This document shows positions 24,148-33,591 of a stretch of 64,000 bases of DNA, piece by piece. The position numbers and the translations under genes are program-made. The notes beneath the pieces were generated by a model. The model made no database searches, was not told the DNA's origin, and saw nothing but the letters and a program-made list of their open reading frames with translations. The DNA comes from Burkholderia sp. FERM BP-3421 (GTDB lineage: Bacteria > Pseudomonadota > Gammaproteobacteria > Burkholderiales > Burkholderiaceae), in NCBI RefSeq assembly GCF_028657905.1, contig NZ_CP117781.1, positions 2,418,001-2,482,000 on the forward strand, in the 5' to 3' direction. Numbering within the stretch: position 1 is the first letter of the stretch; each line of letters begins with the position of its first letter.

Positions 24148-26465
24148 CACGACAATTCGGCGAGTTTCGCGAGCCGCACGCGCGCCTCGTCGGCCGTGCC
24201 GGCGTGGCCGGCCTCGACCACCTCCTGCAACAGCGTACGCGCGCCCGCCAGATCGCCCAGCTCGACATATTCGGACGCGAGATCGAGCTTGTTGTGCGCG
24301 ATCTTCGCGAGCGTCTCGGGCGACAGCGCCGGCAGCACGGCGCTCGGGCTCGCCGGCAGGTCCAGGTCGAAATCGAGGTTCAGCACGCCGAACTGCGCGC
24401 CGCCCAGCGGCGCCGGGGGCGGCGTCAGGCTCAGCGGCGGAAGCGTCGAGCCCTGCTCGTCGTCCGCGTCGAGCGGCGGCAGCTCGTCGTCCTGCATGGC
24501 CGTCAGGTCGGCGGCGCTCGCGGGAGCGATACGACCCTCATTCGGAGGGAGCGGATGGGCTAGACCGTTAGTTGCATCATGAGGCGCATTCAAGCTGAAC
24601 GCCCCGAACGCCATCTCACCGTCCGAGGTCGCGCGCGGCGGCAGCGGCATGTCGAGGCTGTCGAGCGCGGCAATCGCGTCGCTCGGGAATTCGGCGCTCG
24701 GCGCCGGGGCGACAGGCGCCGGCGCATCCGCGACCGTGCGCGGCTCGTCGTCCCAGACCAGCGTCGGCGCCGGCTGAACGTCATGGCCATCGATGACGTG
24801 CGCCACGGCGGCCGGCTCGTCGGCCACGTCGGACGCCGGCTGCGGCGCGTCTGCTTCAGCCGCGTCGCGACCGGAAAGCGACGACGCGATCTCGTGCCCG
24901 TTCGGCTCGGTTGCTTCCGGTTGCGCCGGCGCGTCGTGTGTCGCCTCATCGGCGGCCGCCAGCGCCGCCCCGTCTGCCGCGGCAAGCGCCGCCGGTGCGG
25001 TGGACGCCGGTGCGGTGGACGCCGGTGCGGTGGACGCCGGTGCGGTGGACGCCGGTGCGGTGGACGCCGGTGCGGTGGACGCCGGTGCGGTGGACGCCGG
25101 TGCGGTGGACGCCGGTGCGGTGGACGCCGGTGCGGTGGACGCCGGTGCGGTGGACGCCGGTGCGGTGGACGCCGGTGCGGTGGACGCCGGTGCGGTGGAC
25201 GCCGGTGCGGTGGACGCCGGTGCGGTGGACGCCGGCTGCGCGGCAAGGCCGCGCGCCGCCTCGGAATCCGACTGATCGCGGTCGTCCTCGACCGGCTCCT
25301 CCGGCTTCTTGCGACGGCGCAGCGCAAATCCGACGATCAGCGCCGCAACCGCCGCCCCGACCGCGATCGCCGCGCCCGTGTTGAACGGCGCAGCAGGCGC
25401 GGCGACCGGTTGCGCGGCCAGCGGGGCCGGCGCGGGCGCAGACGCCGCAGCTACGCCGCTCGCGGCCGCCGCCGGCAGCCCGGCAGCGCCCGAGGCCGAA
25501 TCCATGTCGGCGGGCGCTGCCGGCTTCACCGCCGGCGCGGTCGCGTCGCGCGGCGCGACCGCCGCCGCGTCGGGCGCGGGCTTGCCGATCCCATGCTTCT
25601 GCAACTCCATCAACACGCGATTCTTCAGCGCCAGCAACTGCTGCAAACTGGACGGCCGGGCCTGTGCGGCCTCCGCGCCATTCAGGGCAGCCCCACCGCG
25701 CACGGCATCCGCCGCGGGCGACGCGGCATTCGCGTGGGCGCCCGCCTCGCTGGCCCCGACCGGCGCGGCCTGGATCGAGCCCGCCCAGACATGCGGCCCG
25801 CTCTCCCCACCCGTGGCCTGGGCCGGCGCCGCAAGCGGCGCGGACGCGCCAGGGACCGGGCCCGAAGCGGCGCCAGCCGGAATCGATGCGCCGGACGCCA
25901 GCGCGGCCGAACCCGGTACGCTCGGCACGGCCAAATCCGGCGCGGACGCGCCTCGCGCGACGGCGGCCGACGCGCCGCCCGGCGTCGGCGCCGACGTGCC
26001 GGCGGCAGTGGACGCGCCCGGCGTGGATACGCCCGGCGTGGATACGCCCGGCGTGGACGCGCCCGGCGCATGCGAGGCGAGCGCCGGCGCGCTCGCGCCG
26101 ACACTCGGCGCGACACCGGCAGCCCCCGACGCGCCGTGCGCAACGACGGCGCCGGTCGCATCGAGCGGCGGCACCGTAAGCGTCGCGCCGATCCGCAACC
26201 GGCTCGGATCATGTTTCATGAAGGCTTGCGGATTCGCGTCGAACAGCGCACGCCCGGTACGGGCCAATACGCCGGGATCGCGCGACTGCGTCACGGCGAC
26301 GGCGATGTCGTTCAGCGATTGTCCGGCGGTGACGGTGACCGTCGACGGCGCGGCGCCGGCATGGCCCGCGTCAGGCGCCGCGTAAGCGGCGGACGCGGCC
26401 GTCAGCGCGGCAACGGCCAGCGCGATCGCACCGCGGCCGGCGGGGAAACGGAGTCGAGACGTCAT
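24147..26465 (-). CDS. fimV: FimV/HubP-like polar peptidoglycan-binding protein
   Basis: This 772-residue inner-membrane protein has a signal peptide (cleavage after AYA), a LysM-like domain near residues 40-95 (VTVTAGQSLNDIAVAV) and a long Ala/Ser/Pro-rich periplasmic region. One membrane helix follows (GAAIAVGAAVAALIVGFALRR), then an acidic cytoplasmic region, and a C-terminal FimV TPR-type motif (KLDLASEYVELGDLAGARTL). FimV/HubP proteins organise the cell pole and type IV pili. The cytoplasmic part carries 16 copies of a 5-residue repeat encoded by a 15-bp minisatellite. The ATG at 26465 is chosen because it starts the signal peptide. Confidence 0.9.
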   Translation of the reverse strand: MTSRLRFPAGRGAIALAVAALTAASAAYAAPDAGHAGAAPSTVTVTAGQSLNDIAVAVTQSRDPGVLARTGRALFDANPQAFMKHDPSRLRIGATLTVPPLDATGAVVAHGASGAAGVAPSVGASAPALASHAPGASTPGVSTPGVSTPGASTAAGTSAPTPGGASAAVARGASAPDLAVPSVPGSAALASGASIPAGAASGPVPGASAPLAAPAQATGGESGPHVWAGSIQAAPVGASEAGAHANAASPAADAVRGGAALNGAEAAQARPSSLQQLLALKNRVLMELQKHGIGKPAPDAAAVAPRDATAPAVKPAAPADMDSASGAAGLPAAAASGVAAASAPAPAPLAAQPVAAPAAPFNTGAAIAVGAAVAALIVGFALRRRKKPEEPVEDDRDQSDSEAARGLAAQPASTAPASTAPASTAPASTAPASTAPASTAPASTAPASTAPASTAPASTAPASTAPASTAPASTAPASTAPASTAPASTAPAALAAADGAALAAADEATHDAPAQPEATEPNGHEIASSLSGRDAAEADAPQPASDVADEPAAVAHVIDGHDVQPAPTLVWDDEPRTVADAPAPVAPAPSAEFPSDAIAALDSLDMPLPPRATSDGEMAFGAFSLNAPHDATNGLAHPLPPNEGRIAPASAADLTAMQDDELPPLDADDEQGSTLPPLSLTPPPAPLGGAQFGVLNLDFDLDLPASPSAVLPALSPETLAKIAHNKLDLASEYVELGDLAGARTLLQEVVEAGHAGTADEARVRLAKLAELS
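24991..25230. repeat. 15-bp minisatellite inside fimV, 16 perfect copies
   Basis: The unit GCCGGTGCGGTGGAC (plus strand) is repeated 16 times without a mismatch over 240 bp. In fimV it encodes repeats of Ser-Thr-Ala-Pro-Ala in the cytoplasmic linker. As the unit is a multiple of three, gain or loss of copies changes protein length but not frame. A smaller 15-bp repeat lies upstream in the same gene (about 26020-26065). Confidence 0.98.
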
Positions 26466-27195
26466 CGGTTCGATCGCCGCGCGCTGGCGCGGCTCTGGGT
26501 CACATTTGGAAGAGCACAAAATTCGGAGCACAAATAGAAAAAGCATCGCGCGGCACGCGACGCTTTTGGGGTTGTCTACGCGTCGTAAGCGCACAGTTTA
26601 CTTTACCCGCCGGCAATCTCGCCCAAAACATCGCACACCGCGTCCTGCGCCTACGGATGTCGCGAAGCGAAGTCCCGTCCGGGACACGCGCCGGACCTCC
26701 CGCCGCCGCGCCAGCCGCGCCTCGAAACAACCGCGCAGGCTCAATAAAACAGCCTGGCGGGGGTCAATAATTCGACGCGCCCGCCGTTAATAAAATTCTG
26801 GCCCAAACTAAAAAAATCAATCCGGCCAAAGCCGCATCCCACTGAATTGAATTTCAATCGAATGATAAGAGGCCAGCTCCCCTCTCTATTCGAAGGATTG
26901 GGCATTCCTCCTACCAAAGCCCCGCCCAGCAAGGCTTTCAAGCCTACCAGAGCAAACCTGCATCTTCCCGAGAACAATCTTTCAACTACAATCCATCCGC
27001 ATTACACAAATTTACACAATTTAACGATTAATCGTCGCTACGATCGGATTCAAACAAGGATCGGCGCATTCCAGCCATCACCATTGCAAATGACCGGCAC
27101 GCGGTGGCGCGCATCGACGTCACGAGATACCAGGCGTTTTTCACCACGCAGTCGCATGACTGCATTGATCCACCAGCTCGTCACGGGGACCGAAC
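26466..27195. other. AT-rich divergent intergenic region between fimV and flgE
   Basis: This 730-base gap has much lower GC than its neighbours, most clearly at 26740-27060. It contains a perfect 12-bp palindrome ACGATTAATCGT at 27024-27035 and, near fimV, two copies of TTTGTGCTC on the minus strand (26505-26535). No convincing gene is seen; a 78-codon frame on the minus strand (26741-26977) has no ribosome site and looks random. It probably holds the promoters of both genes. Confidence 0.6.
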
Positions 27196-28446
27196 ATGGG
27201 CTATCAGCAAGGCTTAAGCGGCTTGGCAGGGGCGTCGACCAGCCTCGACACCATCGGCAACAACATCGCGAACGCGAACACGGTCGGCTTCAAGGCCAGC
27301 CGCGCACTGTTCGCCGACATGTATGCGAACTCGATCGCCTCGGCGGTCAACAACCAGATCGGCATCGGCACGATGACGGCGGGGGTGCAGCAGCAATTCA
27401 CGCAGGGCAACATCACGCAGAGCAATTCGACGCTGAACGTCGCGATCAACGGCAACGGCTTCTTCCAGATGTCGAACAACGGCGTGACCACCTACTCGCG
27501 CGACGGCACGTTCTCGCGCGACGAGAAGGGCTACATCATCAATTCGCAGAAGATGAACCTGAAAGGCTACCAGGCCGATGCGAACGGCGTGATCAACACG
27601 TCGGCCACCGTGCCGCTGCGGGCGCCGACCACCAACATCGCGCCGCAGGCGACCAGCAACATCAACGCGCAGTTCAACCTGAACTCGCAGGATGCGCTGC
27701 CGACCACGACGCCGTTCAATCCGGCCACCCGCACGTCCTTCAACTACAACACCTCGGTCCAGGTGTACGACACGCTGGGCGGCGCGCAAGCGGTCAACAT
27801 GTACTTCGTCAAGAGCGCGGCGCCGGCCGGCACCTGGCAGGCGTATGCGGGCGTGGACGGGCAAACGCCGACCAACCTCGGCACCATTACCTTCAACACG
27901 TCGGGCCAGATCACCGGCACGACCACGGGCACCCCGCCCGCGCCGACCCCGAGCCTCGGCCAGTTCGCATTCACGATCCCGAACACGACGGGCGGCGCGA
28001 ACCCGCAGAACCTGACGCTGAACCTGACGGGCACGACCCAGTACGGCGGCAAGAACGGCGTCAACAACCTCGCGCAGGACGGGTTCGCGAGCGGTTCGCT
28101 GACGAACTTCACGATCGGCGCGGACGGCATGCTGACGGGCAACTACTCGAACGGCCGGACGACGACGCTCGGCCAGGTCGCGATCGCGAACTTCAACAAT
28201 CCGAACGGGCTCGTGAGCATCGGCGGCAACCAGTACATCGAGACCGCGGCATCGGGCGTGCCGCAGATCTCCGCGCCGGGCAGCACCAACCACGGCACGC
28301 TGCGCGGCAGCTCGCTCGAAGAATCGAACGTCAACCTGACGAGCGAACTGGTGAACCTGATCACCGCGCAGCGCAACTACCAGGCCAACGCGCAGACCAT
28401 CAAGACCCAGCAGGCAGTCGACCAGACGCTGATCAACATGCGCTGA
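27196..28446 (+). CDS. flgE: Orphan flagellar hook protein FlgE
   Basis: This 416-residue protein has the N-terminal flagellar rod/hook motif (SLDTIGNNIANANTVGFKAS), the FlgE/F/G body with GNGFFQMS, and the C-terminal motif SLEESNVNLTSELVNLI followed by AQRNYQANAQTIKT. Length fits a short hook protein. No other flagellar gene, not even the hook cap flgD, is nearby; in Burkholderia the main flagellar genes are elsewhere, so this is likely a second, isolated hook gene. A GGGGA box stands 6 bases before the ATG. It ends in a strong terminator shared with asd. Confidence 0.88.
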   Translation: MGYQQGLSGLAGASTSLDTIGNNIANANTVGFKASRALFADMYANSIASAVNNQIGIGTMTAGVQQQFTQGNITQSNSTLNVAINGNGFFQMSNNGVTTYSRDGTFSRDEKGYIINSQKMNLKGYQADANGVINTSATVPLRAPTTNIAPQATSNINAQFNLNSQDALPTTTPFNPATRTSFNYNTSVQVYDTLGGAQAVNMYFVKSAAPAGTWQAYAGVDGQTPTNLGTITFNTSGQITGTTTGTPPAPTPSLGQFAFTIPNTTGGANPQNLTLNLTGTTQYGGKNGVNNLAQDGFASGSLTNFTIGADGMLTGNYSNGRTTTLGQVAIANFNNPNGLVSIGGNQYIETAASGVPQISAPGSTNHGTLRGSSLEESNVNLTSELVNLITAQRNYQANAQTIKTQQAVDQTLINMR

Positions 28447-28457
28447 CGCGCGCATGA

Positions 28458-28507
28458 AAAACGCGCCGCGCCGGACCGTGACTCTGTCACGGCCGGCGCG
28501 GCGCGTT
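28458..28507. terminator. Bidirectional terminator between flgE and asd
   Basis: A long inverted repeat (arms 28458-28480 and 28486-28507, 22 pairs with one bulged A) starts with AAA and ends with TTT. It lies between the convergent stops of flgE and asd and can serve both. Confidence 0.88.
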
Positions 28508-28551
28508 TGCGTCGGCGGCCCGGCCAGTGGGCCGGACCATGCGCGGCAGGC

Positions 28552-29673
28552 TTACTTGTCGAGCAGGATGCGCAGCATGCGGCGCAGCGGCTCGGCCGCG
28601 CCCCACAGCAGCTGATCGCCGACCGTGAACGCGGACAGGTATTCGCCGCCCATCGCCAGCTTGCGCAGGCGGCCGACCGGCACGGTCAGCCCGCCCGTCA
28701 CCCGGGCCGGCGACAGGTCGCGCATCGTCGCCTCGCGCTCGTTCGGCACGACCTTCACCCAGTCGTTCGCCGACGCGAGGATGCCGTTGATCTCGTCGAG
28801 CGGCACGTCTTTCTTCAGCTTGATCGTCAGCGCCTGCGAATGGCAGCGCATCGCGCCGATCCGCACGCACAGGCCGTCGACCGGGATCGAGCCCGGCTCG
28901 CCCACGGCCGGCTTGCCGAGGATCTTGTTGGTTTCCGCCCCGCCCTTCCACTCTTCCTTCGACATGCCGTTGCCGAGATCCTTGTCGATCCACGGGATCA
29001 GCGAGCCCGCGAGCGGCACGCCGAACTCGCTCGTCGGCATCGCATCGCTGTTCATCGTGGCCAGCACGCGGCGATCGATGTCGAGAATCGCCGACGCCGG
29101 ATCGGCGAGCTGCGCCGCCACCGCGCCATGCAGCGCGCCCATCTGCGCGAGCAGCTCGCGCATGTTCTTCGCGCCCGCGCCCGATGCCGCCTGGTAGCTC
29201 ATCACCGTCGTCCAGTCGACCAGGTTCCCGCGGAACAGGCCGCCCAGCGCCATCAGCATCAGGCTGACCGTGCAGTTGCCGCCGACGAAGTTCTTCGTTC
29301 CCTTGACGAGCGCGTCCTTGATCACGTCGAGATTGACCGGATCGAGGATGATCACCGCATCGTCCTTCATCCGCAGCGCCGACGCCGCATCGATCCAGTA
29401 GCCGTTCCAGCCCGCCGCGCGCAGCTTCGGGAACACCTCGTTGGTGTAGTCGCCGCCCTGGCAGGTGATCACGACGTCGCACTTGCGCAGCGCGTCGATG
29501 TCGGTCGCGTCTTTCAGCGTAGTCTCGTTTTTGGCGAACGACGGGGCTTTGCCGCCCGTGTTGCTGGTGCTGAAAAACACCGGTTCGATCAGGTCGAAAT
29601 CGCCTTCTTCCTGCATGCGCTGCATGAGCACGCTGCCGACCATGCCGCGCCAACCTACGAGACCTACGTTCAT
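28552..29673 (-). CDS. asd: Aspartate-semialdehyde dehydrogenase
   Basis: This 373-residue NADPH-dependent enzyme reduces aspartyl phosphate to aspartate semialdehyde, the branch point to lysine, threonine, methionine and diaminopimelate. VGLVGWRGMVGSVLMQRM is the cofactor site, the catalytic Cys is in GGNCTVSLMLMALGG, and RIGAMRCHSQALTIKLK holds substrate-binding Arg and His. The ATG at 29673 has AAAGGG six bases upstream. A 5' leader with an encoded Thr/Ile/Lys-rich peptide and hairpins precedes it, so attenuation by end-product amino acids is likely. Confidence 0.97.
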   Translation of the reverse strand: MNVGLVGWRGMVGSVLMQRMQEEGDFDLIEPVFFSTSNTGGKAPSFAKNETTLKDATDIDALRKCDVVITCQGGDYTNEVFPKLRAAGWNGYWIDAASALRMKDDAVIILDPVNLDVIKDALVKGTKNFVGGNCTVSLMLMALGGLFRGNLVDWTTVMSYQAASGAGAKNMRELLAQMGALHGAVAAQLADPASAILDIDRRVLATMNSDAMPTSEFGVPLAGSLIPWIDKDLGNGMSKEEWKGGAETNKILGKPAVGEPGSIPVDGLCVRIGAMRCHSQALTIKLKKDVPLDEINGILASANDWVKVVPNEREATMRDLSPARVTGGLTVPVGRLRKLAMGGEYLSAFTVGDQLLWGAAEPLRRMLRILLDK

Positions 29674-29697
29674 GACTAACCCTTTGACTGGAGCTTC

Positions 29698-29773
29698 CCC
29701 GCCATTTTCCGTCCCCGCGTGACCGCGCGGGGAAACAGGCGGGCACGACGGACGATCAGCGTTTAATGATCGT
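29698..29773 (-). promoter_or_regulatory. Hairpins of the asd leader (attenuator candidate)
   Basis: On the minus strand ACGATCA (29773-29767) pairs with TGATCGT (29758-29752) across the last codons and the stop of the leader peptide. Downstream, CCCCGCG (29732-29726) pairs with CGCGGGG (29719-29713), extended by CCCGCC/GGCGGG (29744-29739 with 29703-29698). The second hairpin ends 25 bases before the asd start and close to its ribosome site. It has no T run, so control of ribosome access or of rho action is as likely as intrinsic termination. Confidence 0.6.
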
Positions 29774-29875
29774 TTTCGTGGTGATGGTTTTGCTGATGAC
29801 GATGACGCGCACACCCGCACGGGCCGTATCGCCGTGGAGTTTCAAGACCGGGGAGATCAGGGAAAATCGCGTCAT
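29756..29875 (-). CDS. Putative asd leader peptide, 39 codons, rich in Val/Ile/Thr/Lys
   Basis: A frame of 39 codons begins with ATG at 29875 and ends in a peptide VIVISKTITTKTIIKR before TGA. The last 16 residues contain 4 Thr, 5 Ile and 3 Lys, the end products of the pathway that asd feeds. This is the pattern of thr- and ilv-type leader peptides that sense charged tRNA. The stop codon lies inside the first hairpin of the leader. The ATG has no ribosome site, but a -10-like box (29882-29887) stands six bases upstream, so the message could be leaderless; an internal GTG giving an 18-residue peptide is an alternative start. Function is inferred from sequence only. Confidence 0.6.
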   Translation of the reverse strand: MTRFSLISPVLKLHGDTARAGVRVIVISKTITTKTIIKR

Positions 29876-29881
29876 CGCTTG

Positions 29882-29910
29882 AGTCTACACAAACCTAACT
29901 GGCCGCACAA
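29882..29910 (-). promoter_or_regulatory. Candidate sigma-70 promoter of the asd leader
   Basis: Minus-strand TTGTGC (29910-29905) and TAGACT (29887-29882) are separated by 17 bases. An inverted repeat GGCCG-N5-CGGCC (29901-29915) overlaps the -35 box and could be an operator. Transcription would start near the ATG of the leader peptide. Confidence 0.4.
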
Positions 29911-29992
29911 CGGCCGCGTGGAACCGACCAGACCCTGTTTTCAGGCCCGGCCGGCGCGCCGCGCGGCCGCGGCGGCCGCCTGCTTCGTTCCG

Positions 29993-31060
29993 TTACAGCG
30001 CGGCGCGCACCGCATCGCCCATCTCGGCCGTGCCGACCCGCGTGCCGCCCGGCGTCGCGATATCGCCCGTCCGGTAACCCTGCTCCAGCACCTTGCGCAC
30101 GGCCTGCTCGACCCGGTCGGCCTGCTCGGCGCGGTTCAGCGAGTAGCGCAGCAGCATCGCGAGCGACAGGATCGTCGCGAGCGGATTCGCGATGCCCTTG
30201 CCCGCGATGTCCGGCGCCGAACCGTGCGAGGGCTCGTACAAGCCCTTGTTGTTCTTGTCGAGCGACGCCGACGGCAGCATGCCGATCGAGCCCGTCAGCA
30301 TCGACGCCTCGTCGGACAGGATGTCGCCGAACATGTTGCCGGTGACGATCACGTCGAACTGCTTGGGCGCCTTCGCGAGCTGCATCGCCGCGTTGTCGAC
30401 GTACATGTGCGACAGCTCGACGTCCGCGTACTCCTTCGCCACGTCGGTCATGACATCGCGCCAGAACTGCGAGGTCTCGAGCACGTTCGCCTTGTCGACC
30501 GACAGCAGCTTCTTCTGGCGCTTGCGCGCGGCCTGGAACGCGACGTGCGCGATGCGGCGCACTTCCGGCTCCGAATAACGCATCGTGTCGAAGCCCTCGC
30601 GCGCGCCCTCGAACGGGCCGTCCGGCGCCGCGCGCACGCCGCGCGGCTGGCCGAAGTAGATGTCGCCGTTCAGCTCGCGCACGATCAGGAGGTCGAGGCC
30701 CGCGACCAGTTCCGGCTTCAGCGGCGAGGCGTCGACGAGCTGCGGATAGCAGATCGCCGGGCGGAAGTTCGCGAACAGCTCGAGATGCTTGCGCAGCCCG
30801 AGGATCGCCTGCTCCGGGCGCAACGCGCGCTCGAGCGTGTCGTACTTCCAGTCGCCGACCGCGCCGAACAGGATCGCATCGGCCTCCTTCGCGAGCTTGA
30901 GCGTGGCCTCCGGCAGCGGATGGCCGCTCGCCGCATAACCCGCGCCGCCGACGGGCGCCTCTTCGAGCTCGAAGCGCTCGTCGAGCGCGTTCAGCACCTT
31001 CACCGCTTCCTTGACGATCTCGGGACCGATCCCGTCGCCGGGCAACACTGCAATCTTCAT
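29993..31060 (-). CDS. leuB: 3-isopropylmalate dehydrogenase
   Basis: This 355-residue NAD-dependent enzyme oxidises and decarboxylates 3-isopropylmalate in leucine synthesis. IAVLPGDGIGPEI is the start motif, and LYEPSHGSAPDIAGKGIANP is the metal and cofactor motif. It follows leuD at 46 bases. Downstream, asd starts after a 320-base gap with its own leader, so the leu operon probably ends here. Confidence 0.98.
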   Translation of the reverse strand: MKIAVLPGDGIGPEIVKEAVKVLNALDERFELEEAPVGGAGYAASGHPLPEATLKLAKEADAILFGAVGDWKYDTLERALRPEQAILGLRKHLELFANFRPAICYPQLVDASPLKPELVAGLDLLIVRELNGDIYFGQPRGVRAAPDGPFEGAREGFDTMRYSEPEVRRIAHVAFQAARKRQKKLLSVDKANVLETSQFWRDVMTDVAKEYADVELSHMYVDNAAMQLAKAPKQFDVIVTGNMFGDILSDEASMLTGSIGMLPSASLDKNNKGLYEPSHGSAPDIAGKGIANPLATILSLAMLLRYSLNRAEQADRVEQAVRKVLEQGYRTGDIATPGGTRVGTAEMGDAVRAAL

Positions 31061-31106
31061 GCGAATTTCCTGGATGGATGAGGGATATCTGTGCGACGCC
31101 GCCGGC

Positions 31107-31757
31107 TCAGCCGATCAGGCGGTGGTTCAGCCACGGCTGCTTCGCGAGCCGCTCCGCCTCGAACTGGCGGATCCTGTCCGAATGGCGCAGCGTGAGGCCG
31201 ATGTCGTCGAAGCCGTTCAGCAGGCAGTACTTGCGGAACGCGGTGACCTCGAACGCATACTCGCGGCCGTCCGGCGCGCGCACCACCTGCGCGTCGAGGT
31301 CGATCGTCAGCTGGTAGCCGCCGAACGCATAGGTGTCGTTGAACAGGTGATCGACCTGCTGCTCGCTCAGCACGATCGGCAACAGGCCGTTCTTGAAGCA
31401 GTTGTTGAAGAAGATGTCCGCGAAGCTCGGCGCGATGATCGCGCGGAAGCCGTACTGCTGCAGCGCCCACGGCGCATGCTCGCGCGAGCTGCCGCAGCCG
31501 AAGTTCTTGCGCGCGAGCAGCACCGACGCGCCCTGGTAGCGCGGCTGGTTCAGCACGAAGTCGGGGTTCAGCGGGCGCGTCGAATTGTCCTGGCCGGGCT
31601 CGCCGTGGTCCAGGTAGCGCCACTCGTCGAACGCGTTCGGGCCGAAGCCCGTGCGCTTGATCGACTTCAGGAACTGCTTCGGGATGATCGCGTCGGTGTC
31701 GACGTTCTCGCGATCGAGCGGTGCCACGACGCCGGTATGCACAGTGAATTTTTCCAT
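31107..31757 (-). CDS. leuD: 3-isopropylmalate dehydratase small subunit
   Basis: This 216-residue swivel-domain subunit pairs with LeuC to isomerise 2- to 3-isopropylmalate. NVDTDAIIPKQFL and FGCGSSREHAPWAL are the family motifs. It lies 68 bases after the small lipoprotein gene that separates it from leuC. Confidence 0.98.
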   Translation of the reverse strand: MEKFTVHTGVVAPLDRENVDTDAIIPKQFLKSIKRTGFGPNAFDEWRYLDHGEPGQDNSTRPLNPDFVLNQPRYQGASVLLARKNFGCGSSREHAPWALQQYGFRAIIAPSFADIFFNNCFKNGLLPIVLSEQQVDHLFNDTYAFGGYQLTIDLDAQVVRAPDGREYAFEVTAFRKYCLLNGFDDIGLTLRHSDRIRQFEAERLAKQPWLNHRLIG

Positions 31758-31825
31758 GATCCGTCAACCTGGTTGGACGCCGGCCGCGCGGGCCGGCAAA
31801 GCCGAATGGGGGCGGCGGCGCGACG

Positions 31826-31957
31826 TCAGTCGGCCGCCTTCTTGATCGCGTGGCCCGCCGCGCTCAGGTCCTCGCCGACGCCGGCGACCGTGTTGCAGCC
31901 AGCCAGCGCGAACAGGAGACCCGCGAGCGCGGCGAGACCGAATCTGCTTGCCTTCAT
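31826..31957 (-). CDS. Entericidin A/B-like small lipoprotein
   Basis: A 43-residue product starts MKASRFGLAALAGLLFALAG and has a lipobox LAG-Cys21, followed by a short Gly/Ala-rich tail (NTVAGVGEDLSAAGHAIKKA) with the NT-x-GxGxD pattern of entericidins. Entericidins are small membrane lipoproteins linked to stress-induced lysis in E. coli. The ATG stands four bases after the leuC stop, so it must be translated from the leu message. It is too short for many automatic gene finders. Confidence 0.88.
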   Translation of the reverse strand: MKASRFGLAALAGLLFALAGCNTVAGVGEDLSAAGHAIKKAAD

Positions 31958-31961
31958 GCGC

Positions 31962-33371
<1,410 letters not shown>

Positions 33372-33416
33372 GGGTATGCGGGGTAGTTGTGGCTGCAAGC
33401 CGTTCGGATGCGATCG

Positions 33417-33445
33417 ATTATGCCACGCAGAACCCGTCGATTCAC
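33417..33445 (-). promoter_or_regulatory. Candidate promoter of leuC
   Basis: Minus-strand GTGAAT (33445-33440) and CATAAT (33422-33417) are separated by 17 bases, in an AT-richer stretch between the SDR stop and leuC. The -10 box matches the sigma-70 consensus at five of six positions, the -35 box only partly. Confidence 0.45.
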
Positions 33446-33591
33446 GCTCTCCGCAAGAAAAAACCGAATAAAAACAGTGAGTTGGCTGGTAGTTTCAATA
33501 CCTGTATCAGCGTTACCCGGCAGTCCGGCCCTCGTATCGCGCCCAGCGGCGGGACGGATCGGGCACGCACGCGAGCCCGCCCCGCCGGCGC

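Noticed and set aside
24793..25384. Plus-strand repeat-coding frames across the fimV minisatellite
   Set aside because: Any 15-bp repeat leaves all frames open; signal peptide, membrane helix and C-terminal motif place the real gene on the minus strand.
26741..26977. 78-codon minus-strand frame in the AT-rich fimV/flgE gap
   Set aside because: No ribosome site, no recognisable motif, and composition typical of non-coding AT-rich DNA.
27100..27130. Sigma-54 type promoter upstream of flgE (GGCACG...GGCGC)
   Set aside because: The GG and GC elements are not at the required spacing.
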